From contig NC_086232.1 in NCBI RefSeq assembly GCF_036321145.2, positions 17,772,130 to 17,836,129 of the forward strand: 64,000 bases of DNA, written 5' to 3'. The DNA comes from Pelmatolapia mariae (Eukaryota; Chordata; Actinopteri; Cichliformes; Cichlidae). Made by a program: the position numbers and the translations under genes. Positions within the stretch are counted from its first letter, which is position 1, and the number at the start of each line of letters is the position of its first letter. The notes below the pieces were generated by a model, which was not told the DNA's origin, searched no databases, and saw only the letters and a program-made list of their open reading frames with translations. Positions 27,201 through 40,337 of this stretch are shown piece after piece.

Positions 27201-28440
27201 CTGAACTGTCTGCAAACACGAAAATAAGTTGCACCTTTTGAAACCTTGAAGGTGAATGTTCTGTGTTTCCAGTTTGAGTTGCACTTCCATGTTTTACTAC
27301 AGCTCAGTGAGCAGTTGACATATGTTTATTCACAAGTTGGGGTCTCCCATGCAACCTATGGGCGACTGAGACCATCGCAAAGGGATTTCTAGAGTAGGAC
27401 CCTCTTTGCCAGAAGTTCCTGACTGTTACAAAGTGGATAAATGGTTGCAAATGCTGCTCTGCTTAAAAACAGAAGTTCATTGTCTCCAATAAACTTTCAT
27501 CCACATCATATCACTCTTTTGAACTCATATTCATAGTTTTCAGGGAAGTTTATAAGGCTTCATGTTTTTGCTATGTGAGATTGTCTCCACCCCCCTTTCC
27601 CGAGTCTGGATTTATGTATGAAATTTAACACTTTAAACAAAGAAGAATAGTCGTACAGTCAGATGTTCACACTTTGCTTTGTAATGTGCAACAAACATGA
27701 GAGGGAGAGAGAGCACATGTCATTATCTCCTCTCTCCTTTAGCATTCCTCACAAAATCCACTTTCCTGAAAGAGAAATCACTTTTTGTCTAAAATTGATA
27801 TTTATAGGAATTTTGTTGCTCAAAACCTCTCATATCTGAACAGGTCCAACAGTAGCTGTCTGTGACATCATTACACAGTGAATGATTTCCTTCTGTGCAA
27901 CTTCGATGCTGCACGTCATTACAGATAAAGGCTGTGAGATTCCTGAATCGTGAAGCTGGTCTCTCTGCAACCTTTCTGTCTCACAGTTATCAAGTGTCAA
28001 ACAGCTGGAAACCCTCTCTTGGCAGCTGTTCATTTCCCACAACTCAGTGTCAATATCTCGTTTTATTTACATGAACTATCATTTTCGCTCTCAGCCTGGG
28101 AGTGTGCTGGGGAGTGTAGCAGGAACAATTTCTCAGATTGAAACGCCTCTCGTGTTTCGTTTTGGCTTGTTAAACAAATTAAATTAAATTTTGATAGCTG
28201 ACACATTCATCCTGTTGCCCAACCCTCTCCCCATGTCATACTTTGACTCATGGTGTAATGTCTTGAGTACTTGGGTTGCAAGAATACTTGCTGACTTAAG
28301 TTTTGACCATGTGATTACCTGCTATCCTCAAACCTGGGCCTAGAGCTAGGCTCCCCTACCCTATATACTTTATGAACACTTATTATGGTGCAGTGTTGTT
28401 TCTGGGGCAGTATGAAATATTAAAGTTAAAGTCTGTCTTT

Positions 28441-28474
28441 TTAGGACCTGCGATATTGCCATAGCAGGTCCTAA
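28441..28474. other. Short perfect inverted repeat (11-bp arms)
   Basis: TTAGGACCTGC at 28441-28451 and its exact reverse complement at 28464-28474, with a 12-nt loop. It could be a small hairpin or a fragment of a repeat. No associated gene was recognised. Confidence 0.5.
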
Positions 28475-29340
28475 GCAGAAGGAAAAAGTCAGTTACCATT
28501 CTTCAAAGAGGCTGACCAACTTGTCTGGGCAGTTGGTGTTTAAGCTGCCTCCTTTAAAAGTTGTCTGAAGTTACCTCTTTGTTTTATTTCATCAGATTAA
28601 TTTAGTCAGGTAATGACTAACATTTTACTCACCTCTTTAACCTAAAACTAAATCTATTCTTCTTTTCTTAATGTACAACTACAGTGACTGTAGTACTCTG
28701 ATTACTGCCAAGCTGCAGGTGACCTACAGTCAGTATTGTGGCTGAGCTCATCTTGTATGCACACAGATGGAAGGCTGAAGCAACAGCTGTTGCTGCTACT
28801 TTGCTAACATGTGCCATGTAGAGATTGTGTCGGTAATGCTGGTTCTCAGATGTTTGCCAAAGGAAACACCCAACCAGAGGCTTGAAACTAAGATGCAGTT
28901 CCCCCCCAAAAATATTTTTAGCTTCTTTTTGAAATGAGGGGGGGAAAAATGCCATATAATTGTAGCATTACGTCTATGATTTCCTGAAGATATTTTTAAT
29001 TTCAGTTCAACTTTAAAGTAACATGTTTTTGTGGGAGCTGCCAGAAGCTCTGTTCACTTCCCATCGAACGAGACGGGAAGAACTGACGCATCTATGATGG
29101 TGACTCACTGGTACATGCTGATGCAGGTGTTGTATGTTGTGCCAGGTGGTTGAATTGTTCTTTGGCAAACCTTGTTGAAGAGTTGACGTGCTCTGTCTGG
29201 GGTTTACAGGAGACATTGAAATCCCATCATTCTTACCTCACTACTCTTGTTTTCTCCTCTCATATTCCAGACAGCCCCGTAGCTTGTGAACTCTGTAATC
29301 CCTCAGATTGCTGTACTGACTGCTCACTCTTTGTCCACAG

Positions 29341-29418
29341 AAAGAATCAGCTCTTGGAGTCAGATTTGGAGGGGGAGAAGACCAGTTGTGGCCTAAACTA
29401 AGAGACACAGAGCGAACT
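29341..29418 (+). other. Candidate extra fbxw7 leader exon
   Basis: A pyrimidine-rich CTCTTTGTCCACAG acceptor ends at 29340 and a full-consensus GTAAGT donor starts at 29419, bounding 78 nt. In the phase that would join the first coding exon (phase 0) the segment is open for all 26 codons but has no ATG, so it would be 5' leader. A second acceptor-like site is at 29270. Exon status is inferred from splice sites only; open frame over 26 codons is not by itself significant. Confidence 0.3.
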
Positions 29419-30339
29419 GTAAGTAAATGCTGCTTGGTTAAATGCTTACTGCATAGTGTGTGGTTTTTTTTTTTTTGTTTGTTTTTTTTTTTTTGGACAA
29501 GAAATGGGTGAGAGTGTATGTGTGTTATAGTAAATCTGAATCTTGATATGCCATTATTTTTTTGTATCAACATATAGAAACACACATTACTGCAGATGTG
29601 TAACAAAGGAGAACCAAAACAAATTACTGTTACAGAAATGTATGTAATGCTGAATTATGGCGTATGCCGCGTGTTAAAGCATTGACAAACTGAACAACAT
29701 AAACAAGCACATTATGAAATCTGCTGTGCCTATGGTTGCCTCTCTGCTTATGTATAGACCATTTTGCGGTTTCTTATTTTCAGAAATGCTGCAAATCACA
29801 TCCACAAATATTATAAATGGGCTCAAGTTTATGCTGTTTGTTGTTGTCGGCAGCTGATGGGATGTAAGCTTGAGCCCAGTTGTTTCCTAGCAACAGATTT
29901 CCCATGAAAGTGTCTGTTATCAAGTGAGTTCATTCCTACTTCACGGTGTTATCAAATACCATAAATAAGTTCTCAGCCTATAGGAAACACAATTTAATGA
30001 TTTGAAAATATGAAGGATTAATTATTAATTACAAGCTTGGATAATGTTGAGATTTAGAGATGGCTCCCTTTTTGAATGTATAAGAGACTTTATGGATATG
30101 ATGTGAATACTGTCACATCTCTACCTTTCTTAATTAAGTGCTCAAAATTTAAATTCAATTATAAAATGTATGTATTATATGTAAACATATATTTGAGGTA
30201 GTGAAAATGTCCAAGTTACAGTTGGTCAGAGCTCAAGTTAACAAGTCAAAATGCTCAGTCTGTCTGCTTATAAGTTCTGAACCAATATTAACCCTACCAT
30301 TTGTTACCAAAATGCAACAGTAATCAGTTTTTACTCCTC

Positions 30340-30600
30340 AGCTGTAAAAGGCTGATGGGAAGGGACAGCAAACAAGTCTGTGAATGCAATAACTCATAAG
30401 CATAGGGAGTAGTTTCAATTTGAAACATTGTTGTATCTACTAAAATCTCGGATGAGTTTGAAGCCGGGGCAGAGGTCAGGTTTTCTTGTAAATGCAAAAA
30501 CTTGAGAACAAGGCGATGAAGGAGTTTGAAATTGATACCATAGGGGTAGCTGTTAGGCTAGGAAGCTGAGGAGTAGCACTGGCTTCCACCAGTATTTTTC
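30340..30600. repeat. Dispersed repeat, copy 2
   Basis: Same motif order as 23960-24290, including ATAACTCATAAG, ATCTACTAAAATCT, CAGAGGTCAGG, AAATTGATACCATAGG and GGAAGCTGAGGAGTAGCACTGGC. Confidence 0.55.
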
Positions 30601-31145
30601 TTTGGTACCTTAGGCAGTGTATGTGCTGAGGCAGCAATATAGGCGGGTAACATTTGGCTACACATGTTCTATTCTATTCTTACATGTTGAAGAAGGAAAC
30701 CCACAAGCACAGGAAAAACTACATGTGGAAGATTGCGATTAGCGCAGGTGCCGAGATTAGCATTACTGAGGAATAGTCAGCTATGGAAGTACTTTGTGTT
30801 CGAAGGGGGCTGGAGGTGATGACCGAGGGAATGATAATTGATAGGCAAAGGGCACTATGCAAATTATGATATTTGCATATTCTCCCCCCATAGCATAGGT
30901 GGTGGTGGTGTTAATCAAAGGGCGCTTTGAAACTTCCTTATTGACAGCGCATGTTTGGAAGGCCACAAACACAAGAACCAGCTATGCGAACAGAGTTGCA
31001 CGGAGCTTAAATGACTAATCCACCACTTATTGTGCATTGACTTTTGCTGACAATAAAACAAAACATTTTTCCATGGGTAACTTTTAGAGAAATCCATTTG
31101 TTTCTTGTGTCTGAAAGGGAAAAAAAATCTGCCATTATATTGCAT

Positions 31146-31735
31146 TTGCTATCCATCCATCCCTTTTCTTCTGCTTATCTGAGGCCGGGTCGTGGGGGCA
31201 GCAGCCTAAGCAGAGAAGCCCGGACCTCCCTCTCCCCAGCCACCTCCTCCAGCTTGTCTGGGGGAACACCAAGACGTTCCCAGGCCAGCCGAGAGATATA
31301 ATTTCTCCAGCGTGTCCTGGGTGTGCCCCGGGGACGCCTCCCTGTGGGGACATGCCCGGAACACCTCACCCAGGAGGTGCCCAGGTGGCATCCTTATCAA
31401 ATGCCTGAATCCCCTCAACTGGCTCCTTTCGATGTGGAGGAGCAGCGGCTCTACACTGAGCCCCTCCTGGGTGGCTGAACTTCTCACCCCATATCCAAGG
31501 AAGAGGCCAGATACCCTTCGGAGGAATTTCATTTCCGCCGCTTCTATCCGCAATCTCGTTCTTTTGGTCACTACCCACAGCTCGTGAAATTGAGAGCTTC
31601 GCTTTTACACTCTGCTCTCTTCACCACGATGGACCGGTACAGCGTCTGCATCACTGCAGCCGCTGCACTAATCCCTCTGTCGATCTCCTGCTAAATTCTC
31701 CCATCACTCTAGAACAAGACCCTGAGATACAAGGG
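31146..31735 (-). mobile_element. Rex3/RTE-like LINE relic, C-terminal coding and tail
   Basis: Minus-strand frames (31175-31571) carry AEMKFLRRVSGL, LSVEPLLLHIERSQLRGF, PTGRRPRGTPRTRWRNYI, LAWERLGVPPDKLEEV and ASLLRLLPPRPG, the C-terminal region of an abundant fish LINE, split over several frames by frameshifts. A short GATG-type tail (GGATGGATGGATA on the minus strand, 31149-31163) lies at the 3' end, as in Rex3. Not functional. Confidence 0.75.
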
Positions 31736-31990
31736 CCCTCTGCGAATCGTGGTGGGGTTTGTGTGTCCCAAGGATCCTAGGGGCTATGTTGTCCGTGGGC
31801 TTTGCCCCCTGGTAGGGTCTCCCATGACAAATTGGTCCTGGGTGAGGGACCAGACAAAAAGCCATTCAGGAAACTCCCGTGAGTGCACGATCAAGGGAAC
31901 AGTTCCCCCTGCCCGGGATGGGGTTACCGGGGCCCTACCCTGGAGCCCGGCCTGTGGAGGGTCCCCGAGGCCAAGTGTCTGGTGGTCAGT
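31736..31990. repeat. GC-rich repeat segment adjoining the LINE relic
   Basis: GC-rich block with GGTAGGGTCTCCCATGACAAA, GAGGGACCAGACAAAAAGCC and CGGGGCCCTACCCTGGAGCC, unlike the AT-rich intron around it and reminiscent of LINE 5' regions in fish. It may be the upstream part of the same or another LINE in a rearranged order. Confidence 0.45.
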
Positions 31991-34900
31991 GTTTTTGGTT
32001 TTTAAATTATTTGGTTTTTAAAGTATTATAACTTAAACTTTCATATAAAAAATCCTTCAAATTCAAAGTAACTTGATGTTTGCTCGGCACGTCAAACCAT
32101 TCTGGCTATTGGAAACTTTCCCAATCAAAAGAAACGGCATTGGCAAACTTGTCAGATGATCAGAAAAATGTATTTTTTGTGAGACATCCTTTTTTGAGTC
32201 ATAGTAAACAATACTTTAGATATGCAAATATTGATCATTTTTTACCTTGATCTCCATTCAAGTGTGACCTTTTTTACTTAATAAAAAAAAAAGTGTTTAG
32301 CACAGTGCTCCCAGTTAATGTGTTTTCTGCGTTGAGCTGTACGGGTGACTTTTCCATAAAGCCAAGAGTGTGGTGCAAGGCATGAATTATTCATCCCATG
32401 CACGCGCTGGTGAATTAAAGGTAAAGTGATAGCACATAGCAGAGGCTTGCTTGGCTCACTGCTGCATTTTTAAAGTGTGGATTGGCACTCAAATGTCCAA
32501 ATGTTAACGTTGTCTTTCCTCCTAAAACTGTTGCTCTGCTCTCATGGACCGGATAAAGGACATTTGATAGGCAGTTTGAATAATTCAGGTTGATGGTCTG
32601 GGATTGGATTTTCTTTCAAGTTTAACTTTGTCGTTTGTATTGCCACTTGGTGCTTTTTGTTCCAGACGTGAATGCTTGCTATGGTGACCTTTAAGAAAAC
32701 AATAAAACAACCATATGTATATTTAATATGTGGTGATTGCCTCAGTGATGGTAACGAGATGGCTTATTGTATAAATATCAGTGCATGGGTGCAATAATGT
32801 GACATTCTTCCTCTTTTCATGAATGATGGAATTGTTATCAAGGAGGAACTTGACTCTGAAATGACAAATATTTCTGCAGAAGAAAGATGTATCGTTATTT
32901 CTGATGGTAGAACAGTCACTGAGCTGTGCGTTTTCCGGCTAGGAGTTTTTGCCTTTTATGTTGAGCATATTAAAGAATAGCCTCCCGTCAAAAGCTGACC
33001 TTATACAGCTGAATATCTGTAGGAGGTACACTGCTGTCATTTTCTGAAAAGGTTCTTTAAATTTAAATGCAAAACTGCTTCCTAAGCAGACTGAAGGACT
33101 GAGATTTCACTATCCTGTGTGTCTCTCCCTAATCAGTCCCACACCTCTCACCCACTCATTCTCTGTAAATAATTCAGAACAGCCTTTTGCCTACTTCAGA
33201 GAAGAGCATTCTCACAATGATGATGAAGGATGGCCAGGGATAGTAAAAATTGCTGCTAATGCACATTTCAGAAATGCAGAAAGTTTAAATGGCTGTGACA
33301 TTTTAAATCGGGACCCACTGCTGGTAATTGGCTTTATGCGTATCTGTGGATAGTCACACAGGTCCAATAAAACACGAGTGAAAGTGTAGCAGAAAGGATT
33401 CAATTGGATCTTTAAATAAATGCTCTCATTTTTCACATTAAAGAAGGAAAGTTATTTAATGGGACTCACTCTGTCTAATATGTTAAACCCTGTAAAGGCT
33501 GAACCATGAGAGTTTTTGAAGCTGAAGTGTTTATTGAACCTTCTGACAGATTAGTTTGAATTTGAATCAGTGTTGCTAAATCCAGCATTTGGGGGCAATT
33601 TATCATTGTCCCAAAATGATCATTGGTCTCAAAACCTCAAAGTCATGAATCAAATATGATAAACTTGGTGTTACAGTAATATGAGTCACTATTTTATGAG
33701 GCCAGACTCACTGTTTATTTTCACACCTGATATTTGACTAAAACTAACATTGCCTAAAACACCAAAGTTTAATCTCTTGTCTGCAACAAAATCTTGAGAG
33801 AAATAAAATAAGAGCTATATGCTACTTTTCTTAAGTGATGATGTTGTTTGTTTTCATGAAACCAGTTTAAAAAAAAATGAACGCCCTAAAGGTGTCCTGA
33901 TACATTTGTCCATGCAGTCTATGTTGAATTAGATGTTAGCTAAATGGATCAATATACATCTTGTAATATGATTAACGTCTCATCTTTTCTTGTAATTTGG
34001 AGATGATTTTAGTTAGAGGTGATTATGGGTGGTGTTGAGAAATCTTGCCAGTTGTTTAAATGAGTTCTGTATGGTTATGTATGGGGATTGTTAATTTTAA
34101 ATGATTTATTCATTTCCATCAAGACATGGGAAAACTGTAATAAAAGTATTTATAAAACTTAAGTAACCCATTAAGCTTATACCTCAAACCTGTTTGTTCA
34201 TGAACAAATCAGCTGCTGGTGTGCTGTTTTGTCTTGTAAAGTTGTGTAGAAATGTGTAACACCAGTAGGTGTTGATGTAAGGGTTTGTTAACTGTTGAAG
34301 GGTGTGGTTAACTCTTGATCAGTTATTCATGCTTTTGACTCCTTGTTCAAAACAGGAAGTCCTATGTCCCTGTGTTGGAGACAGGAAGTTGTAACTTTTC
34401 TGTGTCTGTTTTCTTTGTCCTAGAGTGAATGAATGTTATTAATGGGGTGTGGGTTTGTGTGTTTGCGTTTGCACAGCCTCAAGTAGTGAGAAATGATCCT
34501 AAATCAGCCTTTTTTATCAGCAGCTGTTGGATATTTTCGGCTTTGCCCACTAGAGTGCAGCCTACTCAGAGGAAAAAGGACTGCCTGCATCCTTAGTCAG
34601 ATATGCTTGTTGTATGGTATTATCACATTACCTATAGAGACACACACATAAACGTGTGGATGTCTAAACTCAGCATGAGCATCGGTTCTACATTGTACAG
34701 ATCGACTTCATCAGTGTAATTTTTTCTCAGCGTGCCAACATTTGGATACTGCAGGATAATTAAGGACATCATTTGCAAGCCCACTTAAATGTTTCACTAA
34801 TTGGTTTAAAGAGATTAATGGCAGCATGTTAATTATCACATATTTGCCACTTGATTAACCACTGAAATAATTAGTCAACAAATTTGATCTTTTAAAGGGC

Positions 34901-35704
34901 GTGTGTGTGTACACTCCTAGAGATTTAAATCATTCAGACTGGTCACTGAGTATTATGAATAATGTTGCATGAATGCTTGAGTAATGTTCAGTTTTTCGTT
35001 ATTTTGGAGTCTTTGTTTTGCCCTTTAGGTTTCTTCATTAATGTCTACACTACATTAGAGTGTTTACATTTAACGGTCAGACTGCGCTAGTGTGCTTGAC
35101 CTCACAGAAGGCAGCATTTTGTACAAATGTTGAAGCTGAATTAGAGAAAAAAGAATACATTAATTGGCTTTTAAAAGACTTTAGTTTACATAATGTCTCT
35201 CACGTACGCTCCGTGAACACCTGAGTTTCAACAAAAACATCACATCGCTCGTTTTTTTGTTTGTTTTGTTTTGTGGTTTTTGTTTTTTTTTTTGGTTTTG
35301 GACCTGTCTGCGGACCTGTCTGCATACCCTTGGTTTTATGCAACACTTCTAATGGACTCTTTTAGAGTTTTGGAGTTTTAATTCAGACCCGTTACTTTCA
35401 GGTAGAGGTCGGTGAGTTACAGCGAGAAGCGGCCAGTGGGAGCAGCTATCTTTCTCTCTGAGCTCTGACTTTACTTTCAAATGCCAGATTCTCAGCGCAG
35501 TTGTTGTATTTGACAAATGTGAATTATGAGATGATCAGACCACAGTAATTGCGAGTTGTGTTGATGCAACGTGTAGTTACTTTAGCTACCCCCCCGAAAC
35601 CCTACACCGTAACCTAACATGCGTCTCCCTAGAAATGTAGATTTATCACTGAAGTGTAAATTCCCATTAAGACCTGTGTTTTGTTTGTTTGTTTGTTTTA
35701 AAAG

Positions 35705-35815
35705 ACCTACGGCATTCCTGACTGACCTGGCATTTAAGATTTTCAAATTGATATCATACGTTTATCTACTGGGAAGCTGAGAGGTAGCACTGGTGACTGC
35801 AAGCATTTTTTTCTT
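35705..35815. repeat. Dispersed repeat, copy 3 (partial)
   Basis: Shares the terminal block with copies 1 and 2: TTCAAATTGATATCATACG, TATCTACTGGGAAGCTGAGAGGTAGCACTGG and GCATTTTTTTC. The first half is missing. The sequence just before (35540-35700) and near 36100 looks like another old repeat. Confidence 0.5.
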
Positions 35816-38187
35816 TTCTTCCCCTGGTGGAAACATTTGTCCCTCTAATTTTTCCACTTCTTTAAACATTCCCCCACATTTATTCCAAGAGTTGCATCAA
35901 TCTTTTTTCAGGAGTTTACCGACGGTCTTTAATATTGATGCCACAATTATTATTCTTTCTAGGTGGTGATTGTTGTTCTCTTACTGATAAATTTAAAAGA
36001 TGTGTCCAAAAAAGTAGCCGGGAATGCAGAGGAAGTGCTGTGGTGGTGCTAAACAGGCCAGTCGTTGTGTCGACTGACTTGTAGTTGCATTTCAATGGAA
36101 GGGGCACATCAGGTTACAATGTAGATTTCCCACTGAAGCATAGTTCAGGTGCAACTCCTGCTGGTTGCCCAGTTTCTTTGTGGAAAAGAGAGAGGAGCTC
36201 TAATGGGTTTGTCAAGTGGGGAAGTGACCTTGTTGCCAGGGGTTGGAAGATTGCTGGCTGTAAGCTACTTCAGATTTTCATAGCTCATACTTTACACCTC
36301 AAAGTATAAAAAAACTCATACCACTTCATTGTATGGGATCGAGATAAATGAATGGAGATTCACCAATGCAGGATGTGATGGAACTCTGTACAGTATAGAC
36401 TTTGCTTGGTAATTACTGTATTCGCTTATTCTTTGGACAAATATAACCATGACATGCATGTTATGTTATATGCAAAGCTCCGTGAGCTGCCGACGTGCCA
36501 GTTAGATGCTCTATAAAGCTGCAGCGTGTAAGCTTTGTGTCGTTATTTCTTCGTCTGAGATTCTGGGCTGTGGTGCAGCCACCCTCCTTTTATAGATCAA
36601 TACTGAGGCAGTGAGCTGACACAGTGAAAAGCAATATTCATAAATAATGAACAGAGCACCCTTTCACCCTGCCCTGTCTGTCACTCCTGGGCAAGAAGAG
36701 AACAAAAGTATAAACGCATGTATTTAGCTTACATTTTGCCAGACACTGCCTCAGTGTTGGTGACTGCATCAAGTGTTGGCACGCTTTCCTGCTTCCTTGT
36801 TCCGGGCTGATGGTGTTATACCTTTCTGTACAGATTGTCTCTGATGATTGCAGATAAAGCCTTTTGTGTTTGGAGTGTTTCATTTCTCTCCTGATGGGCC
36901 GTTTGTTTTTGGATAGATGGCAACCCGGTGATTGAGGAAAGCTGCGCCATTGAATCACAGTGAGCTGTCTTATGTAGTATCATTCCCATCAACAGCCCAG
37001 AGATGTGCCAGTGAGCACTGATAACAGCTTTAAGTGCTTCATCATTTCTCTTTGCAGCAACTTTTTATGTTAGGCACAGCTCGTACTTGGTCACAGCTGT
37101 ACATCAAATGTGATGCACCTCATTGAATAAACAGATGGAACAGTTTTACATTTTTGCAGTATTCCCACGAAATGAGACTAACAGTCATTTGTTAGAGTGG
37201 ATCTGTACATCGCTAAATTAAGGGCTCTGTGGTGAAGTCTAGTTTGTACTACTTCAAGGTGTGTTGAAATGCAATACAAAGTGAAGGACAGAATTGTTCT
37301 GCTTACACGGAAAATAAAACTGCTCAGTGCACAAACTGAGAGTTGACATTGGACACGAAGGCGAAGCCTCACCTCCTGCTAAATATTGAAGTCAAGTCTG
37401 TTCAGTGTGTAGCTGTGTGCGTTTTATATAACAAACGAGAGTCTGCTGACGCTGCCATACTTGTTTTGATTTCACTAATCAACCACAAGAAGGCAGGTAG
37501 GGGAATGAATACAGGAATGGTCCACAGCATGCTTATGGTGATGTAATACATGTGTGACTGCTTTGACCGAGGAACCAAAAATGGAGCAATCTTTTGGTTA
37601 CAGCTTTGCTGGTTGTGTTAACCATGATGATGATGATGATTTGAGAGAAGAAAACTTCCACTTGAGGATATTGACCACACACAACTAAGATATAAGTAAC
37701 TTATAAGCACATTTACATCAGATTAAAATTGAAATAACACCAAAACTCAACAAAAGCATTAGTAGTCATTGGTTATGACTGAGGTTAGCCGGGGAAGATA
37801 GAGTGTCATGAATTTGTATTTTCTTCCTGCTGGGTTTTAATATGAAACTCATAAAACCCCTTCTCATTTATTTCAAGAGTGCAGCCTTTGCATATTATTT
37901 GTCGTTACTGAATATGAAATGTAATTTTTATGGCTACACATTTTTTCGCTTTCTTTCATTACCGTTTCCTGCTAGTGATTGTACCAAATGTTAGGTGTTG
38001 GTTATCAGACAGAGCTGAGATCTGCTGGTAAATATGAACAATAGCTGTCTCTTTTTGCTTTTACTAAGCTAAAAACACAGAAGCCCTCCTACAACAAGGG
38101 TCACAGCTCTCTCTGTTTTCGGACATGGCTGAGGCCCTTTAATATCTGTTCTGAGTCTGTGCTGGGCATCAGTGCCATCCTCTATGG

Positions 38188-38413
38188 CACAGGTGTTGAA
38201 CTCCAGGCCTCGAGGGCCGGTGTCCTGCAGGTTTTAGATGTGTCCTTGATCCAACACAGCTGATTTAAATGACTAAATTACCTCTTCAACATATCTTGAA
38301 GTTCTCCAGAAGCCTGGTAATGAACTGATCATTTGACTCAGGTGTGTTGACCCAGGGTGAGATCTAAAACCTGCAGGGCACCGGCCCTCGAGGCCTGGAG
38401 TTCGACACCCCTG
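38188..38413. mobile_element. Foldback hAT-type MITE, 226 bp (copy A)
   Basis: Ends CACAGGTGTTGAACTCC and, reverse-complemented, CAGGGGTGTCGAACTCC. Long inverted arms share CCTGCAGGTTTTAGATGTG / GAGATCTAAAACCTGCAGG. Flanks are CTCTATGG (38180-38187) and CTCTACGG (38414-38421), an 8-bp duplication with one change. Two relatives are at 50116 and 57959. Confidence 0.85.
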
Positions 38414-38636
38414 CTCTACGGTGTAGTGTTAGGGGGCAGTAGACTGAGAGTAGCAAAGAGAAACCTGCTCTACAAACTGATCAGGATCACCTGTAACATG
38501 GTGGGTGTAGAGCTTGATTCTCTGGTGGTGGTGTTGGAAAGCTTTGAATATCGGGAAGTACTTCATGTGCTGAGTCACATGCCAAGGGCATGGTCTGGTC
38601 CACCCCTAACATGTTTGACAACTTAAAAATGTTTTT

Positions 38637-38666
38637 CTTTCTTTCTTTCTTTCTTTCTTTCTTTTC

Positions 38667-38693
<27 letters not shown>
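38637..38693. repeat. (CTTT)n and poly-T tract
   Basis: About seven CTTT units followed by a 26-nt T run. Confidence 0.95.
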
Positions 38694-38700
<7 letters not shown>

Positions 38701-39639
38701 TGAAACTTCCTATCTTATGTAGCAAAGCTGTTTACTCCTGGGATTCATAAAATATTCAGATTCAAAAATCCCCACCAATATATAAACGTTTGAGAGGTCC
38801 AGTTCAGTTCCTCTAATTAGCTGATGTGAAGCTTGGACAGCTATGGGCTGCAGCAGCCTGTGTTGACATATGTTGGCACTTAATTAAGCATAACTACTCT
38901 TGGTGGTCATTATTAGCATATTCTTGGCTTGACGAATTTCTCCCTCTTTCACTGTCTTTGATGTTGGTGATTTCTAGTTGTATAACATTATGTGTGTGCC
39001 ATTAATAGAAAGCTATTGTTGGTCCTTCAAAAGGGGCCCAGTCTCATTTTATTGTGCATCTATCTTTGTCTTGCTGTTCTTCCTGCCCCTCCCACTCGTT
39101 GTTTTTCCCACTTTCAAGGCGCTCAGGCTTTATGAGCTCTGATAACTATTAGCTTGAGTGCTGAATAATGTGCAGGTTGTCCCTGAGCACAGATTCCACA
39201 GGTTGAGCATCTGTGATGAGGTGAGCGGGGAATGTGTGGGTTCAACAAAGCTGGGACATGAGACACAAGGGAATTAAAAAGGATGTATATTGAATATGCT
39301 GCAGGTGTTTAAACTAGCACACGTGCAGGTGGCATGTGCCATGTAAAATTGTGCTCTATTAGTTGCTCCATTACAAGCTTAATAACTGTAAATTACTGCA
39401 GTGGAGCAAAATAACAACAGATTGCAGAGTTCCTCTTTAGTTTTTCTTCATCAGTTAAAGTAACTGTCACACTGAAGATTTTCAGCTCTTTATTTCCTTG
39501 ATTGTTACAGTGATCATCAGCAGCGTGCTGACCACAGTGACAGTTTATCACCATAATAATCCTGCCTCCACTGTTATTGTCTCCTAAACGCTGGACCCCT
39601 CCCCCACCGCATCCTGACTGTATCCTGCTTATCAGTCCT

Positions 39640-40155
39640 CCTGGTGCTTGCTGAGTGGCTTGGATTTCTTATAATATTCAGTCCACTGCTTCCTCAATTA
39701 ATGGAGCAACTCGGAGCTCGAATGTCATATGAGGAAAAACATTTTAATCGGCAAGTTGGAGGAGCTCAGTCTGAGTGGCTTACCGCTGGAGGAGGAGGAG
39801 GTGGTGGTGGGGTGCACAGTGGTGGCAACAGCCTTGTCGGGGATAGCATCCTCATTGCACAGCAGTCGAAGGCAGTGAAGGGAATGGAAAGAAACGGATG
39901 GAAATTGTGAGAGACAGAGGGGAGTAGTGTCAGACACTGCGTCCGGTGTATTATTTGCAGCCAAAAGAAGGTGTTCTGTGGATGGAAGTGAGTTTGGCCA
40001 AAAAAAAGAAAAAGGGGGAGGGAGACTACAGCAGGAGGCGTGTTGTTCAGAGATAGAAGTACAGCAGAGGGAGTGGAGTAAGTGGGAAGCAATCACAAGG
40101 GAAATGGACCGACAAACTGTACTTCCCAACTCAAGTACCTTCACTGTGGATTAAG
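39640..40155 (+). other. Candidate alternative exon region X
   Basis: Less AT-rich than surrounding intron. It ends at GATTAAG|GTGAGC (40155/40156), a good donor, 182 nt before a good acceptor. No start site is defined. A (GGA/GGT)n stretch at 39788-39811 creates glycine or proline runs in spurious frames on both strands. It could be a first or second exon of an alternative transcript from within intron 1. Confidence 0.25.
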
Positions 40156-40337
40156 GTGAGCCGCAGCATCTGTATTTTTACTAAAACCAGCCCTATCTCT
40201 GGCGGGAGTACCTGTGGATTAGCACCATGTGGAACACAGTACAGCAAAGGCATCAGCTTTGAGGACAACTGAGGGGATTCAGAAAGGACCAGGAAGTGGC
40301 TGCGGCTCACAGCTAGTCTCTTTTCTCCACACCCCAG

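Noticed and set aside
28441..28474. microRNA precursor
   Set aside because: Only 11 paired bases, too short for Drosha/Dicer processing.
31206..31571. 121-codon minus-strand frame as a host gene
   Set aside because: It is the C-terminal part of a Rex3/RTE-like LINE with frameshifts.
39725..40144. 139-codon minus-strand frame
   Set aside because: Its low-complexity segment comes from the GGA/GGT stretch, and plus-strand splice signals give a better reading. No domain recognised.
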